From the NCBI RefSeq assembly GCF_011040495.1, contig NZ_CP049037.1, forward strand, positions 3,162,001 through 3,226,000: DNA of 64,000 bases, read 5' to 3'. Below are positions 47,248-56,351 of the stretch, one piece after another; the stretch's first letter is position 1; each line of letters starts with the position of its first letter. Position numbers and translations under genes: made by a program. The DNA is from Pseudohalocynthiibacter aestuariivivens (GTDB taxonomy: Bacteria; Pseudomonadota; Alphaproteobacteria; Rhodobacterales; Rhodobacteraceae). The notes under the pieces are model-generated. The model did not search any database and was not told the DNA's origin. It saw nothing but the letters and a program-made list of their open reading frames with translations.

Positions 47248-47442
47248 TCAGGTGAATGCGGTGCAGCTGCTTTCGGCGACGTGTGTGCCGCAAGGTTGCG
47301 GGGTCGCCTGAGAATAGATGTAGGTGATGTGCGGTTCGGATTGCGGATGGTTGCGGATACCGTCATTGGACGGGTCGTTGCAGGCGCTGAGAGCCAGAAG
47401 CCCGAGGCCGGCAAGGCCTGCTTTGATCGTTGTTGAGGTCAT
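47248..47442 (-). CDS. Small lipoprotein in the suc operon
   Basis: 64 residues, signal ending LLALSAC (lipidated Cys about 21), then a short polar tail ending [15 protein letters not shown] lies upstream and the ATG overlaps the preceding stop by 4 bp. The last residues repeat a CTAFT motif also present in the neighbouring exported protein (AAGCTAFTSPTGR). Not recognised; too short to appear in many annotations. Confidence 0.7.
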   Translation of the reverse strand: MTSTTIKAGLAGLGLLALSACNDPSNDGIRNHPQSEPHITYIYSQATPQPCGTHVAESSCTAFT

Positions 47443-47960
47443 TGGTTCTGTCCTTCGTTCCAGACGCGGATGGCGCTGGTCGGGGTGTCGCCACAGATCG
47501 GATCCTGCCCACCGCTGGACACTTCGATCACCCGGCCCGTGGGCGAGGTGAATGCGGTACAGCCGGCTGCGGTTTTGGATTCCGGCCAGAGTGGTTGACC
47601 CATTTCGGCGAATGTCCGGCGCACGATCTCGGCGGCCTGTGACTGAGTGACGGAGAAATCGGCAATCTCGCAGAATGTCCCATCGTCGGCGATGATCGCG
47701 GTACTGTCCTTGTAGTTGTATTCGGTGAGGCCGCCATAGGTGCCGCCTGCGTTCCATTCCATAAACGTGAAGTTGTTGACGGTCTGCGCGGGCTCTGAAG
47801 GGCCGTCAAAGCCCCCGAGACAGGCCGCAAAACCGCCCTGCATGCGCCACACAGCATCGCTGTCCCGCATTTGCATGGTCAGTTCCTCCAACACCTGTGC
47901 GGAGGCGGGCCATGGAGCGACGACGATGAGGGCTGCGGCGAGCATCGTATTTCTGCGCAT
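47439..47960 (-). CDS. Exported protein of unknown function behind sucC
   Basis: 173 residues with a signal peptide (MRRNTMLAAALIVVAPWPASA). Mature part contains four cysteines (FAACLGG, FCEIAD, GCTAFTSPTG, PICGDT), likely two disulfides. It lies 76 bp after sucC. AAAGGTGA precedes the ATG at 47960, ruling out the longer frame. No family recognised. Confidence 0.78.
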   Translation of the reverse strand: MRRNTMLAAALIVVAPWPASAQVLEELTMQMRDSDAVWRMQGGFAACLGGFDGPSEPAQTVNNFTFMEWNAGGTYGGLTEYNYKDSTAIIADDGTFCEIADFSVTQSQAAEIVRRTFAEMGQPLWPESKTAAGCTAFTSPTGRVIEVSSGGQDPICGDTPTSAIRVWNEGQNQ

Positions 47961-48008
47961 TGGCGTCACCTTTCTGTCGGTTGCGGGCGTTTGCGGGCCT
48001 GTTGCGTT

Positions 48009-48029
48009 GGGTGGGCAAAACACCCACCC
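48009..48029. repeat. Palindrome GGGTGGG-N7-CCCACCC behind sucC
   Basis: A 7-bp perfect stem with a CAAAACA loop, 8 bp past the sucC stop. It resembles the third REP-like copy at 40536-40558. Possibly a processing hairpin setting sucC versus downstream levels. Confidence 0.55.
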
Positions 48030-48036
48030 TGCGCGT

Positions 48037-49230
48037 TTAACCCTTAACCGCCTTCACGATCTTCTCGGCACCATCCTTCAGGTTATCCGCGGCGATCACG
48101 TCGACGTCGGAGTTGTTGATGATCTCCTTGCCCTTTTCGACGTTGGTGCCCTCAAGACGCACGACCAGCGGCACCTTCAGACCGACCTCTTTCACAGCAG
48201 CGACAACGCCCTCGGCGATGACGTCGCAGCGCATGATGCCGCCGAAAATGTTCACGAGGATGCCTTTGACTTGCGGATCAGAGGTGATGATCTTGAACGC
48301 CTCGGTAACCTTCTCCTTGGTGGCACCGCCGCCGACGTCGAGGAAGTTGGCAGGCTCGGCGCCATAAAGTTTGATGATGTCCATCGTGGCCATGGCAAGA
48401 CCCGCGCCGTTAACCATGCAGCCGATTTCGCCATCCAGCGCGATATAGTTCAGGTCGTATTTCGACGCTTCCAGTTCCTTGGGGTCTTCTTCGGTCACGT
48501 CGCGCAGCTCGGCGATGTCGGCGTGGCGGTAGACCGCGTTACTGTCGAAACCCATCTTGGCATCAAGACATTTCAGATCACCCTTGTCGGTCACGATCAG
48601 CGGGTTGATCTCCAGCATCTCCATGTCCTTGTCGAGGAACAGCTTGTAGAGCGTGCCCATCAGCTTGACGCATTGTTTGACCTGCGCGCCCTCCAGACCG
48701 AGGTTAAAGGCGATGCGGCGGCCGTGATAGGGCTGATAGCCCGTGGCCGGGTCGACCGAGAAGCTGAGGATTTTTTCGGGCGTCTTTTCTGCGACTTCCT
48801 CGATGTCCATGCCGCCCTCTGTCGAGCAGACAAAGCTGACGCGGCTGGTTTGGCGGTCGACCAGAATGGCGAGGTACATCTCGGTTTCGATGCCCGAGCC
48901 ATCCTCGATATAGATGCGGTTGACCTGTTTGCCCGCCGGGCCGGTCTGTTTGGTTACGAGGGTGCGACCCAGCATCTTTTTCGCCTCATCGGCGGCCTCT
49001 TCGACCGATTTGGCCAGACGCACGCCGCCTGCTTCGCCAGCGCCGGGTTCCTTGAATTTGCCCTTGCCGCGCCCGCCAGCGTGAATCTGCGCCTTGACCA
49101 CCCAAAGCGGGCCATCCATCTCGCCTGCTGCGGTCTTGGCCTCTTCGGCGCGGAGCACGACGCGCCCGTCCGAGACCGGTGCGCCGTAGGAGCGCAAAAG
49201 AGATTTGGCCTGATACTCGTGGATGTTCAT
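48037..49230 (-). CDS. sucC: Succinyl-CoA synthetase beta subunit
   Basis: 397 residues. An ATP-grasp domain begins [34 protein letters not shown] and NINPLIV-type metal ligands (MLEINPLIV) are visible, then the CoA-ligase domain with [21 protein letters not shown]. It heads the sucC-sucD-sucA-sucB-lpd series; two GTGATCAC palindromes lie about 110-140 bp upstream. Confidence 0.98.
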   Translation of the reverse strand: MNIHEYQAKSLLRSYGAPVSDGRVVLRAEEAKTAAGEMDGPLWVVKAQIHAGGRGKGKFKEPGAGEAGGVRLAKSVEEAADEAKKMLGRTLVTKQTGPAGKQVNRIYIEDGSGIETEMYLAILVDRQTSRVSFVCSTEGGMDIEEVAEKTPEKILSFSVDPATGYQPYHGRRIAFNLGLEGAQVKQCVKLMGTLYKLFLDKDMEMLEINPLIVTDKGDLKCLDAKMGFDSNAVYRHADIAELRDVTEEDPKELEASKYDLNYIALDGEIGCMVNGAGLAMATMDIIKLYGAEPANFLDVGGGATKEKVTEAFKIITSDPQVKGILVNIFGGIMRCDVIAEGVVAAVKEVGLKVPLVVRLEGTNVEKGKEIINNSDVDVIAADNLKDGAEKIVKAVKG

Positions 49231-49335
49231 GTGGGCAGTCCCCGTGTTGCTGGTGTTGGCACAGTTATACCCACAAGGATGGACATAGTTTAAACGGCTT
49301 TGTGCGAGTTTCGCGCAATTTTGGTGAATAATGCC

Positions 49336-49374
49336 ATTTTGTGATCACACGGATAAATCGTGTGATCACAAATG
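49336..49374. promoter_or_regulatory. Paired GTGATCAC operators upstream of sucC
   Basis: Two copies of TGTGATCACA-like sequence: GTGATCAC at 49341-49348 and 49362-49369, start-to-start 21 bp (two helical turns). The pair is itself an inverted repeat (CCATTTTGTGATCACAC against GTGTGATCACAAATGG). The same palindrome occurs three times before sdhC and not in other intergenic regions here. Operator function for a TCA-cycle regulator is inferred. Confidence 0.65.
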
Positions 49375-49428
49375 GTCGGTGAACCAGAGTTCGATAGAAT
49401 CAAATGACCCGATCAGGATCATGTGACT

Positions 49429-49463
49429 GCGCCGCCGAAGCGGAAAAATCGTATCGGCGGCGC
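49429..49463. terminator. GC-rich hairpin behind the ECF sigma gene
   Basis: Stem GCGCCGCCGA / TCGGCGGCGC with a 15-base loop, about 30 bp past the stop of the sigma gene on the minus strand. No T-run follows, so termination would be weak. Confidence 0.5.
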
Positions 49464-49493
49464 GTCATCGCGGAGCGTTAATGTCTGGCTGCA

Positions 49494-50201
49494 TCATATA
49501 TGCCGCTTGGACTTCAATTCTGCCACGACCCGGTTCGCCATACCCACGCAGCGTGCCCCATCAAATGGAAATATAGCGTCAAACCCGCCTTGGATGTTTT
49601 CCTGTAGAGCGTTGCGCAACCGGCGTCGCGCGCGAAACAGACGTGTCTTTACCGTGACCGGATTAAGGGACAGGTCCCTTGCGATGGTGAGCACACTCAT
49701 GCCTTCGGCTTCGCGCATCAAAAAGGGAAGGCGCAAATGCGCAGGCAAATCCGCAACCGTTTGCTCTAAGAGAACGCGCATTTGCGCACGTCCAAGTGCG
49801 GCCTCTGGTCGATCCGGAGCCTGACCGGGAAAGGTAAGAACGGAGTTGGTGCTGTTATCAACTTCGGCCACGGTGTTGTATTCCTCTTGTGGTCGGGCAG
49901 AGCGAACATGCATTCGGGCGGTATTGATCGCGATGCTTGTCACCCAAGTGGCAAATTGCGCGTCACCACGAAATGTATCCAACCGGGTGAAAGCCTTGAG
50001 GTAGGTTTCCTGCACCACATCCTCTGCCTCGGTGTTGCTGGCGGTGATGCCGCGGGCAATCCTGAAGAGGCGCGGATTCATCCGCCGAATCAATTCTCGC
50101 ACAGCGCTTTCGCTGCCTTCTCTGGCGGCGCGGACCAACTCGGCCTCCGGAATGGTTGTTTCGGCAGGTGCGATGGCTTGATGGTTTGGTCGGACATTCA
50201 T
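49494..50201 (-). CDS. ECF-type RNA polymerase sigma factor
   Basis: 235 residues. Region 2 (LIRRMNPRLFRIARGI, AEDVVQETYLKAF) and region 4 (LPAHLRLPFLMREAEGMSVLTIARDLSLNPVTVKTRLFRARRRL) are clear. An unusual C-terminal extension (FPFDGARCVGMANRVV, with one Cys) follows. It ends an operon with a cupredoxin (4-bp overlap) and a DUF5602-like protein; no anti-sigma gene is visible, so control may be transcriptional or through the extension. Confidence 0.92.
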   Translation of the reverse strand: MNVRPNHQAIAPAETTIPEAELVRAAREGSESAVRELIRRMNPRLFRIARGITASNTEAEDVVQETYLKAFTRLDTFRGDAQFATWVTSIAINTARMHVRSARPQEEYNTVAEVDNSTNSVLTFPGQAPDRPEAALGRAQMRVLLEQTVADLPAHLRLPFLMREAEGMSVLTIARDLSLNPVTVKTRLFRARRRLRNALQENIQGGFDAIFPFDGARCVGMANRVVAELKSKRHI

Positions 50202-50728
50202 GTGGCGCCCTCTGGTTCGACCCGTCCATAGGTCAGAATAGTTTCGACCGTTGGCAGGGCAGTCAATGCCTCAGGCGCTATGTCGTCAGTGTCCGGGTTG
50301 GGGAACTGCCAACCGGGGTCGCCCGGTTGGCCGACGACGATGCGCCCGACCATGGCGGCCATCTCGTGCGGAATGCAGTAGTAATCGTAGACACCGGGTA
50401 CCGTCAGCGTGACTTCAAAACTTTCGTCAGGCAAGAGAAAGCCACTGTCCCATGGTGCGGCAGCCTTTGGAATGCGGCGTGCCCGATCGTAAAGTTCGGG
50501 GCAATATGCGGTGGCTGTATGTGCATTCCCCTGATCGCGGTTTACAAAGCGGAGGGTCGTGCCGGGCGAGATCGCCAAACCGTTTGGTGAAAACCAAATG
50601 CGCTCGCCTCGTGCAGAGCCTTCCATGTTGATGGTCTGCACTGTTGCAGCACGCATCGGCGTCGAGAGCGAGAGAGTGGCAATGAAGCCACCTCCCATCT
50701 TCAGAAATCGGCGTCGGGCGAGGATCAT
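50198..50728 (-). CDS. Tat-exported plastocyanin/azurin-type cupredoxin
   Basis: 176 residues with a twin-arginine signal (ARRRFLKMGGGFIATLSLSTPMRA). The type-1 copper ligands are H70 (NAHTATAY), C118, H121 and M126 (YYCIPHEMAAM). It could be a periplasmic electron carrier or copper/redox sensor. The start overlaps the stop of the DUF5602-like gene and its own stop overlaps the sigma gene, all ATGA-type junctions, so the three are expressed together. Confidence 0.9.
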   Translation of the reverse strand: MILARRRFLKMGGGFIATLSLSTPMRAATVQTINMEGSARGERIWFSPNGLAISPGTTLRFVNRDQGNAHTATAYCPELYDRARRIPKAAAPWDSGFLLPDESFEVTLTVPGVYDYYCIPHEMAAMVGRIVVGQPGDPGWQFPNPDTDDIAPEALTALPTVETILTYGRVEPEGAT

Positions 50729-51144
50729 TTTGCCAGCCGCTCCTTGGCCTCGGGATCATGATAGAGCACGACATGAGCATGAGGTTTCTCGACGCCGGGG
50801 TGCCCTGCGTTGTAGTAAACATCAACGGAACTAACGTTATGCATCCCGATCGCGAGGTCGTCGTAGGCGGTGCCGTTCTGAAGATCTTCCAGCGGTGTCA
50901 TGTATACAGACGCGGACAGTTTGCCATCGTGGTCATAGGCAAGGAACGGACCGGCTGGCAGTTTTTCGGGGTCCACGAACAATGTCCCCAAACCGGGCAG
51001 AAAGTCGGGCAGAGGCAAGACCTTACTCACCTGAACATAAGGGTCACCGGGAGGGGATTGAAGTAATGCTTTCTCGTCATGGGCAACCGCGAATGTGACT
51101 GATGTAGCCAAGAATGCTGCGCTCAAGAACAGGGGTTTGATCAT
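50725..51144 (-). CDS. Exported DUF5602 (TTHB210-like) protein
   Basis: 139 residues with a signal peptide (MIKPLFLSAAFLATSVTFAVA). The segment GDPYVQVSKVLPLPDFLPGLGTLFVDP and HPGVEKPHAHVVLYHDP match my memory of the TTHB210-like domain, whose Thermus namesake is a target of an ECF sigma factor. His-rich C-terminal part may bind metal. AAGGAA precedes the ATG at 51144. First gene of the sigma operon. Confidence 0.72.
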   Translation of the reverse strand: MIKPLFLSAAFLATSVTFAVAHDEKALLQSPPGDPYVQVSKVLPLPDFLPGLGTLFVDPEKLPAGPFLAYDHDGKLSASVYMTPLEDLQNGTAYDDLAIGMHNVSSVDVYYNAGHPGVEKPHAHVVLYHDPEAKERLAK

Positions 51145-51168
51145 CTGATTTCCTTTCATAGGGATAGC

Positions 51169-51223
51169 AGTGCCATTTGTTGGCACTCGATCCCTTTGAT
51201 GCAGGAAATCTGGAAAGGTTCCC
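51169..51223 (-). promoter_or_regulatory. Candidate ECF promoter and leader hairpin of the cupredoxin operon
   Basis: On the minus strand GGGAACC (51223-51217) resembles an ECF -35 (GGAAC core) about 75 bp before the first start; a -10 about 17 bases on is not clear. Downstream, AGTGCCA / TGGCACT (51169-51187) forms a 7-bp hairpin with a 5-base loop. Autoregulation by the operon's sigma factor is inference. Confidence 0.3.
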
Positions 51224-51323
51224 GCAGTAGTGCGCGCCCCTCCAGTGACCCGCCGACTATCTTGTGACAGTGGGCGGGCAATGAGTGTACTAGAGCGGCG
51301 CCCTAGCTTGGGTCTGACGTGTT

Positions 51324-51875
51324 TTACCCGTTTAGCAATTCTTCGCGGACTTCCATGCGGGGCCGCCAATTGTAATGATCGTCCGCTTTGGTTTTTGACC
51401 AAAAGAGAGCGCCGCTGTTGCGCCAGGGATCCAGAACAATGCCGTCGTCAAGTGTGTCGCCCCGCGCGCTGATGATGACCGTGTGATGGATGATCCGGAA
51501 CGGGGTCGGGGGCGAGATCGCCCAATGGAGTGACAGCGTGCGAAAGTGTTCTTGTTTCAGACGCTTGTTCAGGTCTTCGGTCCAATGATTGCATAGACCA
51601 CGCGGGCGATAGCCGTGAATCACCTTGGCATTGTGGACAAGCGGCGGATCGGTGACCTGATATTCCTGTGCCAGCTGGAGCGAATACCTGTAGGCGATTT
51701 CGGCGGCGCGTTCGGCCTCTGCGGGGGCCACGCCCGACCCCAACCCCTGAATCTGAGTCGCCAGTTTGGTGATGTCGCTTTGTTCAACCGGTTCAATGGT
51801 GGGCGTTGCGCCGCAGCCTGCAATCGTCAAAAACGCTGCCACAATCAGGAACCATGAGCCAAGCTTGATCATCAT
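51324..51875 (-). CDS. Lipoprotein with papain/transglutaminase-like Cys-His-Asp pattern
   Basis: 183 residues, lipobox IAGC (lipidated C21). The pattern GLCNHWTEDL (C95), IIHHTVIIS (H130/H131) and DGIVLDPWRNSG (D149) spaces Cys, His and Asp as in NlpC/papain-like or transglutaminase-like folds. It could be a periplasmic thiol hydrolase, or an inactive relative. It lies between the sigma operon and mdh, same strand. Not recognised as a named family. Confidence 0.72.
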   Translation of the reverse strand: MMIKLGSWFLIVAAFLTIAGCGATPTIEPVEQSDITKLATQIQGLGSGVAPAEAERAAEIAYRYSLQLAQEYQVTDPPLVHNAKVIHGYRPRGLCNHWTEDLNKRLKQEHFRTLSLHWAISPPTPFRIIHHTVIISARGDTLDDGIVLDPWRNSGALFWSKTKADDHYNWRPRMEVREELLNG

Positions 51876-51944
51876 TCTATCCCAGATAATTAGAGGGCCA
51901 GATCGCCCGGTTAACGACGCACAGGCAACCAGTCGCCTGATACC

Positions 51945-51977
51945 AAAAAGGCCCCGGAGTATCTACCGGGGCCTTTT
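51945..51977 (-). terminator. Rho-independent terminator after mdh
   Basis: Perfect 12-bp stem AAAAGGCCCCGG / CCGGGGCCTTTT (51946-51957 with 51966-51977) and an 8-base loop, 19 bp past the mdh stop, ending in TTTTT on the minus strand. It therefore isolates mdh from the genes beyond. Confidence 0.9.
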
Positions 51978-51995
51978 CAGTCACGTAACGCCGGA

Positions 51996-52994
<999 letters not shown>

Positions 52995-53051
52995 CTATCC
53001 AATCGCTGGCGCACGTGCAAGCCAGCATGCTGCGGCGCGTGCGCACAACGC

Positions 53052-53078
53052 AAAAAGGCCGCCCCGATTGGGACGGCC
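53052..53078 (-). terminator. Rho-independent terminator after the PRC-barrel gene
   Basis: Stem GGCCGTCCC / GGGGCGGCC (one wobble, arms 53070-53078 and 53057-53065), 4-base loop, then TTTTT on the minus strand, about 22 bp past the stop of the gene at 53100-54032. Confidence 0.85.
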
Positions 53079-53099
53079 CTGATGTGTAAGTCCAGACGG

Positions 53100-54032
53100 T
53101 TAGCTGGCTTCATATTCTGGTTGCGCTTCGAGGCTTTCCTCGGTTGCGTCGAGATAGATCAGCAGTGATCCGTCATTGCTACTTTGCAGGATTTGCAGCG
53201 TTTCAAAGTCTACGGCCACCGGCTTTTCCCCCATTCCGAGGAAGCCGCCAACATCGACCACAGCGCGGGTCAACTTGCCGTCTTCGACGAGAAGCTCGGA
53301 GATTTCGCCAAGATTCTCATCGTTGATGCCATAGACACGGGCGCCTTGCAGGTCGTCGACGCTAAAGTTGCGGGCGTCGACCAGTTCAACCTCTGCATAA
53401 CCTTCACGTTCGACTGCAGGCCGGTTGAGTGTGGGCACATTTGCCATCGTATCCGTGTCCATGTCCGCAGCCGTCGCATTTTCCTGCGAGATTTCGGCCT
53501 CTGGCTTGTTCGCGTCGGCAGTGTCTGCGCCCATGGCTGTATCGGTTTCCATGTCGGCTTCGGTCTTCATGTTGCCGTCATGGGCACCGGTCATTGCAGC
53601 GCTACGATCATATTCGGGCACGGTCTCAAGCTGTTCCTTGGTGGCGTTAACCACGAGGAAGCGATCACCCGAGTCGCCGGTTTCATTCAGGACGCGGATT
53701 GCATCCATCTGGATGGCAACGTCACGTTCACCGATCCCGAGAAAACCACCGATCCCGAGGATCACGGCGTCAACTTCGCCGTCTTGGCTGATGATCAGGT
53801 CGTTGATTTCGCCGATGTCATCCCATTGATCCGTGGCACTGCGGGCGATTTCGCCACCGGTTTCATAGTCCTTTTCGGCGCGGTAAATACGCATGCCGAT
53901 CAGATCCGAACCATAGAACTGACCCATGGTCGGTTCCATTTCGGCGCTCCAGTCGATGGGGCCATGTGCCTCTGCCAGAGCCGAAGTGCCTAGCGTCAGG
54001 GCGAGCGCGGTCGTTGTCAGAAAACGTTTCAT
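53100..54032 (-). CDS. Exported protein with two PRC-barrel domains
   Basis: 310 residues with a signal peptide (MKRFLTTTALALTLGTSALA). PRC-barrel 1 spans about 40-130 (GSDLIGMRIYRAEK ... VILGIGGFLGIGERDVAIQ) and PRC-barrel 2 about 225-305 (LQGARVYGINDENLGEI ... VVDVGGFLGMGEKPVAV), joined by a Met/Ala/Thr/Asp-rich linker. Internal similarity shows duplication. Role in the envelope unknown. AAGGAG lies 6 bases before the ATG at 54032 but abuts the ATG at 54038, which decides the start. Confidence 0.85.
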   Translation of the reverse strand: MKRFLTTTALALTLGTSALAEAHGPIDWSAEMEPTMGQFYGSDLIGMRIYRAEKDYETGGEIARSATDQWDDIGEINDLIISQDGEVDAVILGIGGFLGIGERDVAIQMDAIRVLNETGDSGDRFLVVNATKEQLETVPEYDRSAAMTGAHDGNMKTEADMETDTAMGADTADANKPEAEISQENATAADMDTDTMANVPTLNRPAVEREGYAEVELVDARNFSVDDLQGARVYGINDENLGEISELLVEDGKLTRAVVDVGGFLGMGEKPVAVDFETLQILQSSNDGSLLIYLDATEESLEAQPEYEAS

Positions 54033-54173
54033 TTTCATCTCCTTAATCACTATTTTTGTCTGCTTACGGCGTGAGCCGCCGTGTGATACATCAACGTGGA
54101 TGTGCCCTGTCGGTTCCCGGCGATTCATCCAGACGTGAAATTTTTAAGTTGAGCAGATAGGAATCACCCCACG

Positions 54174-54950
54174 ATGGCCCTTGAGATCAACACTCTGCTC
54201 GGGTTGACGCCGGGTGTCTGGCTGCTCGCGGCATTGGCGGCGATTTTTGCCGGAATCTCAAAAGGGGGCTTCGGATCGGGTGCGGCCTTTGCCGGGGCGA
54301 GTATGCTGGCGATCGCGCTGACGCCGGGACAGGCGCTGGGAATCATGCTGCCGGTATTGATGCTGATCGATTTGGCGACGCTGCGCCCCTATTGGCGGCA
54401 ATGGAGCTGGCCGGATGCGCGGCTGTTGGTGCTGGGCGGGTTGCCGGGGGTCGCGCTGGGGGCTGCATTGTATCAGGTTGCGGACGCAGATGCGCTGCGA
54501 TTGCTGATCGGGGCGATTTGTCTGCTGTTCGTGGGCTGGCAGCTATGGGGGCGACTGGGCACCGCGCGCCGCGTGCGCGGGGAAATCCCTGCATGGGGCG
54601 GGGCGGTTGCCGGGCTGGTGGCCGGGTTCACCAGCTTTGTCAGCCACGCGGGCGGACCACCTGCCGCGATTTATCTGCTGTCGCGCGGGCTGACCAAGAC
54701 TGAATACCAAGCGACCACGGTGCTGCTGTTCTGGATGGTGAACATCGCCAAGGCCGTGCCCTATGGGTTTCTGGGGATATTCACCACGCAGACATTACTG
54801 ATCGACATCGTACTAGCACCCTTTGCCCTGTTGGGTGCGTGGCTGGGCGTGATCGCGCACCGGGCTGTCCCGGAGCGCGCATTCTTTGCGTTAACCTATG
54901 TGTTGTTGACGGCGACGGGGGCCAAGCTGATCTGGGATGCGCTGGTTTGA
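54174..54950 (+). CDS. TSUP (TauE/SafE) family permease
   Basis: 258 residues, about eight hydrophobic segments. AAIFAGISKGGFGSGAAFAG is the first TSUP repeat signature and GLVAGFTSFVSHAGGPPAAIYLLSR the second. Members export sulfite, sulfoacetate or other organosulfonates; no sulfur-metabolism gene is adjacent, so the substrate is open. Divergent from the PRC-barrel gene over 141 bp. Confidence 0.9.
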   Translation: MALEINTLLGLTPGVWLLAALAAIFAGISKGGFGSGAAFAGASMLAIALTPGQALGIMLPVLMLIDLATLRPYWRQWSWPDARLLVLGGLPGVALGAALYQVADADALRLLIGAICLLFVGWQLWGRLGTARRVRGEIPAWGGAVAGLVAGFTSFVSHAGGPPAAIYLLSRGLTKTEYQATTVLLFWMVNIAKAVPYGFLGIFTTQTLLIDIVLAPFALLGAWLGVIAHRAVPERAFFALTYVLLTATGAKLIWDALV

Positions 54951-54973
54951 CCTGAGGCTGGGGCAAGAGGTGG

Positions 54974-55282
54974 TCACGCATCGCTCCCCTGTGCTGGCAA
55001 CGCTTCGGCCAGCGTTTCGAACGCCATGCCGCTGGCGACAAGGCAGGTCACGCCGGTCGGCGACGTGACAGTGATTGTCCAACTGCCCGAGGCGTCGGAG
55101 GCGAAAACCTCGACCACGGCGTTATTGGCGCCCAGACCGATGGAGTGCCGTGTTTCGCCATAGGTGTCGGCGAGGCGCGACACGACGATGTCACGCGGCG
55201 CGCAGTTGGGTGCGGCCAGTGCCGGAAAACTGCCTGTGAGACATGCGGCGAGTGCGGTGCCGCCGATCATTCGGTTTATCAT
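54974..55282 (-). CDS. Small exported protein of unknown function
   Basis: 102 residues with a signal peptide (MINRMIGGTALAACLTGSFPALA). Mature protein has two cysteines (PNCAPRDIV and VTCLVASG), likely a disulfide, flanking GSWTITVTSPTGVTCLVASG, a pattern frequent in small periplasmic proteins of this order. AAGGG lies upstream of the ATG at 55282. It is convergent with the TSUP gene. Confidence 0.75.
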   Translation of the reverse strand: MINRMIGGTALAACLTGSFPALAAPNCAPRDIVVSRLADTYGETRHSIGLGANNAVVEVFASDASGSWTITVTSPTGVTCLVASGMAFETLAEALPAQGSDA

Positions 55283-55442
55283 GGGTCTACCCTTTTTTGT
55301 TGCAGGCTCCCTGTCCATGTGTGCCGATCAGCATGGGCAACAGTGTATCTAAACACGGTTAACAACCCGTACGCGGGGGGGCGTGGCGTGCGTAATGCTG
55401 CGCTGCGGCACATAAGGGCTTGAACAAATCACATCAAAAATG

Positions 55443-55479
55443 GCATTGAATGCGCAAGAATATTGCCCGCACTCAATGC
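55443..55479 (+). promoter_or_regulatory. Hairpin just before the mcl2 ribosome site
   Basis: 12-bp stem GCATTGAATGCG / CGCACTCAATGC (one mismatch), 13-base loop. It ends on the base before AGGAGAGG, so folding would abut the ribosome site; it could also be a protein operator. Regulatory role inferred. Confidence 0.45.
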
Positions 55480-55490
55480 AGGAGAGGTCC

Positions 55491-56351
55491 ATGGACGCTG
55501 CCAGCCACCCGTACCGATCAGTTCTATATATCCCCGGTTCCAAGGACCGCGCGCTGGACAAGGCGCGCAGCCTGCCCACCGATGCGATCATTTTTGATCT
55601 GGAAGATGCCGTTGCCCCCGATGCCAAGGCCGAGGCGCGTCAGACGCTGGCGGCCGCGTTGAAGGAAGGCGGATATGGCAAGCGAGCCAAGATCGTGCGC
55701 ATCAATGCGCTGACAACTGCATGGGGGCTGGAAGATGTGCGCGTGCTGGGCGATGCGGGCGCGGATGCGATCCTGCTGCCCAAGGTCAATACCCGCTCGG
55801 ACGTGGACAATCTGGCCGATCTGCTGCCTGCCGACATGCCGATCTGGACGATGATGGAAACCCCCGTCAGTGTGTTCAACGCGCGCGATATTGCGGCGCA
55901 CGGTCGGGTGACGGGATTGGTCACAGGCACCAACGACCTGACCAAGGATCTGGGCAGCCGCACCCGTGCCGACCGACTGCCGCTGATGACCGCGTTGCAG
56001 ATGATCGTGATGGCGGCGCGCGCGGCGCGGATCGTGGCGATTGACGGGGTTTATAATCGGTTTCGGGATGGCGAAGGGTTGCGCGCGGAATGCGAGCAGG
56101 GCCGCGATCTGGGATTTGACGGCAAGACCTTGATCCACCCCGCCCAGATCGAGGGCGCGAACATCGCCTTCGCACCGACCAGTTCAGAGATCGATCTGGC
56201 GCGGCGGCAAATCGAGGCGTTCGTGGCAAGCGAAGCCTCGGGGCAGGGGGTCGCGGTGGTTGATGGCATGATCGTAGAGAACCTCCATGTGGTGGCAGCC
56301 AAGCGGCTGTTGGCACGTGCGGATGCGGTTACTGAAATGGCGGTGGTGTGA
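55491..56351 (+). CDS. mcl2: (3S)-malyl-CoA thioesterase / CitE-like protein
   Basis: 286-residue HpcH/HpaI-CitE-type protein. RSVLYIPGSKDRALDKARSL, the IIFDLEDAV metal/CoA segment, and TMMETPVSVFNARDI are characteristic; the C-terminal half matches Rhodobacter Mcl2, which hydrolyses (3S)-malyl-CoA to malate in the ethylmalonyl-CoA pathway. The neighbouring mesaconyl-CoA hydratase gene supports this over citrate lyase. GGAGAGG precedes the ATG at 55491. Confidence 0.88.
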   Translation: MDAASHPYRSVLYIPGSKDRALDKARSLPTDAIIFDLEDAVAPDAKAEARQTLAAALKEGGYGKRAKIVRINALTTAWGLEDVRVLGDAGADAILLPKVNTRSDVDNLADLLPADMPIWTMMETPVSVFNARDIAAHGRVTGLVTGTNDLTKDLGSRTRADRLPLMTALQMIVMAARAARIVAIDGVYNRFRDGEGLRAECEQGRDLGFDGKTLIHPAQIEGANIAFAPTSSEIDLARRQIEAFVASEASGQGVAVVDGMIVENLHVVAAKRLLARADAVTEMAVV

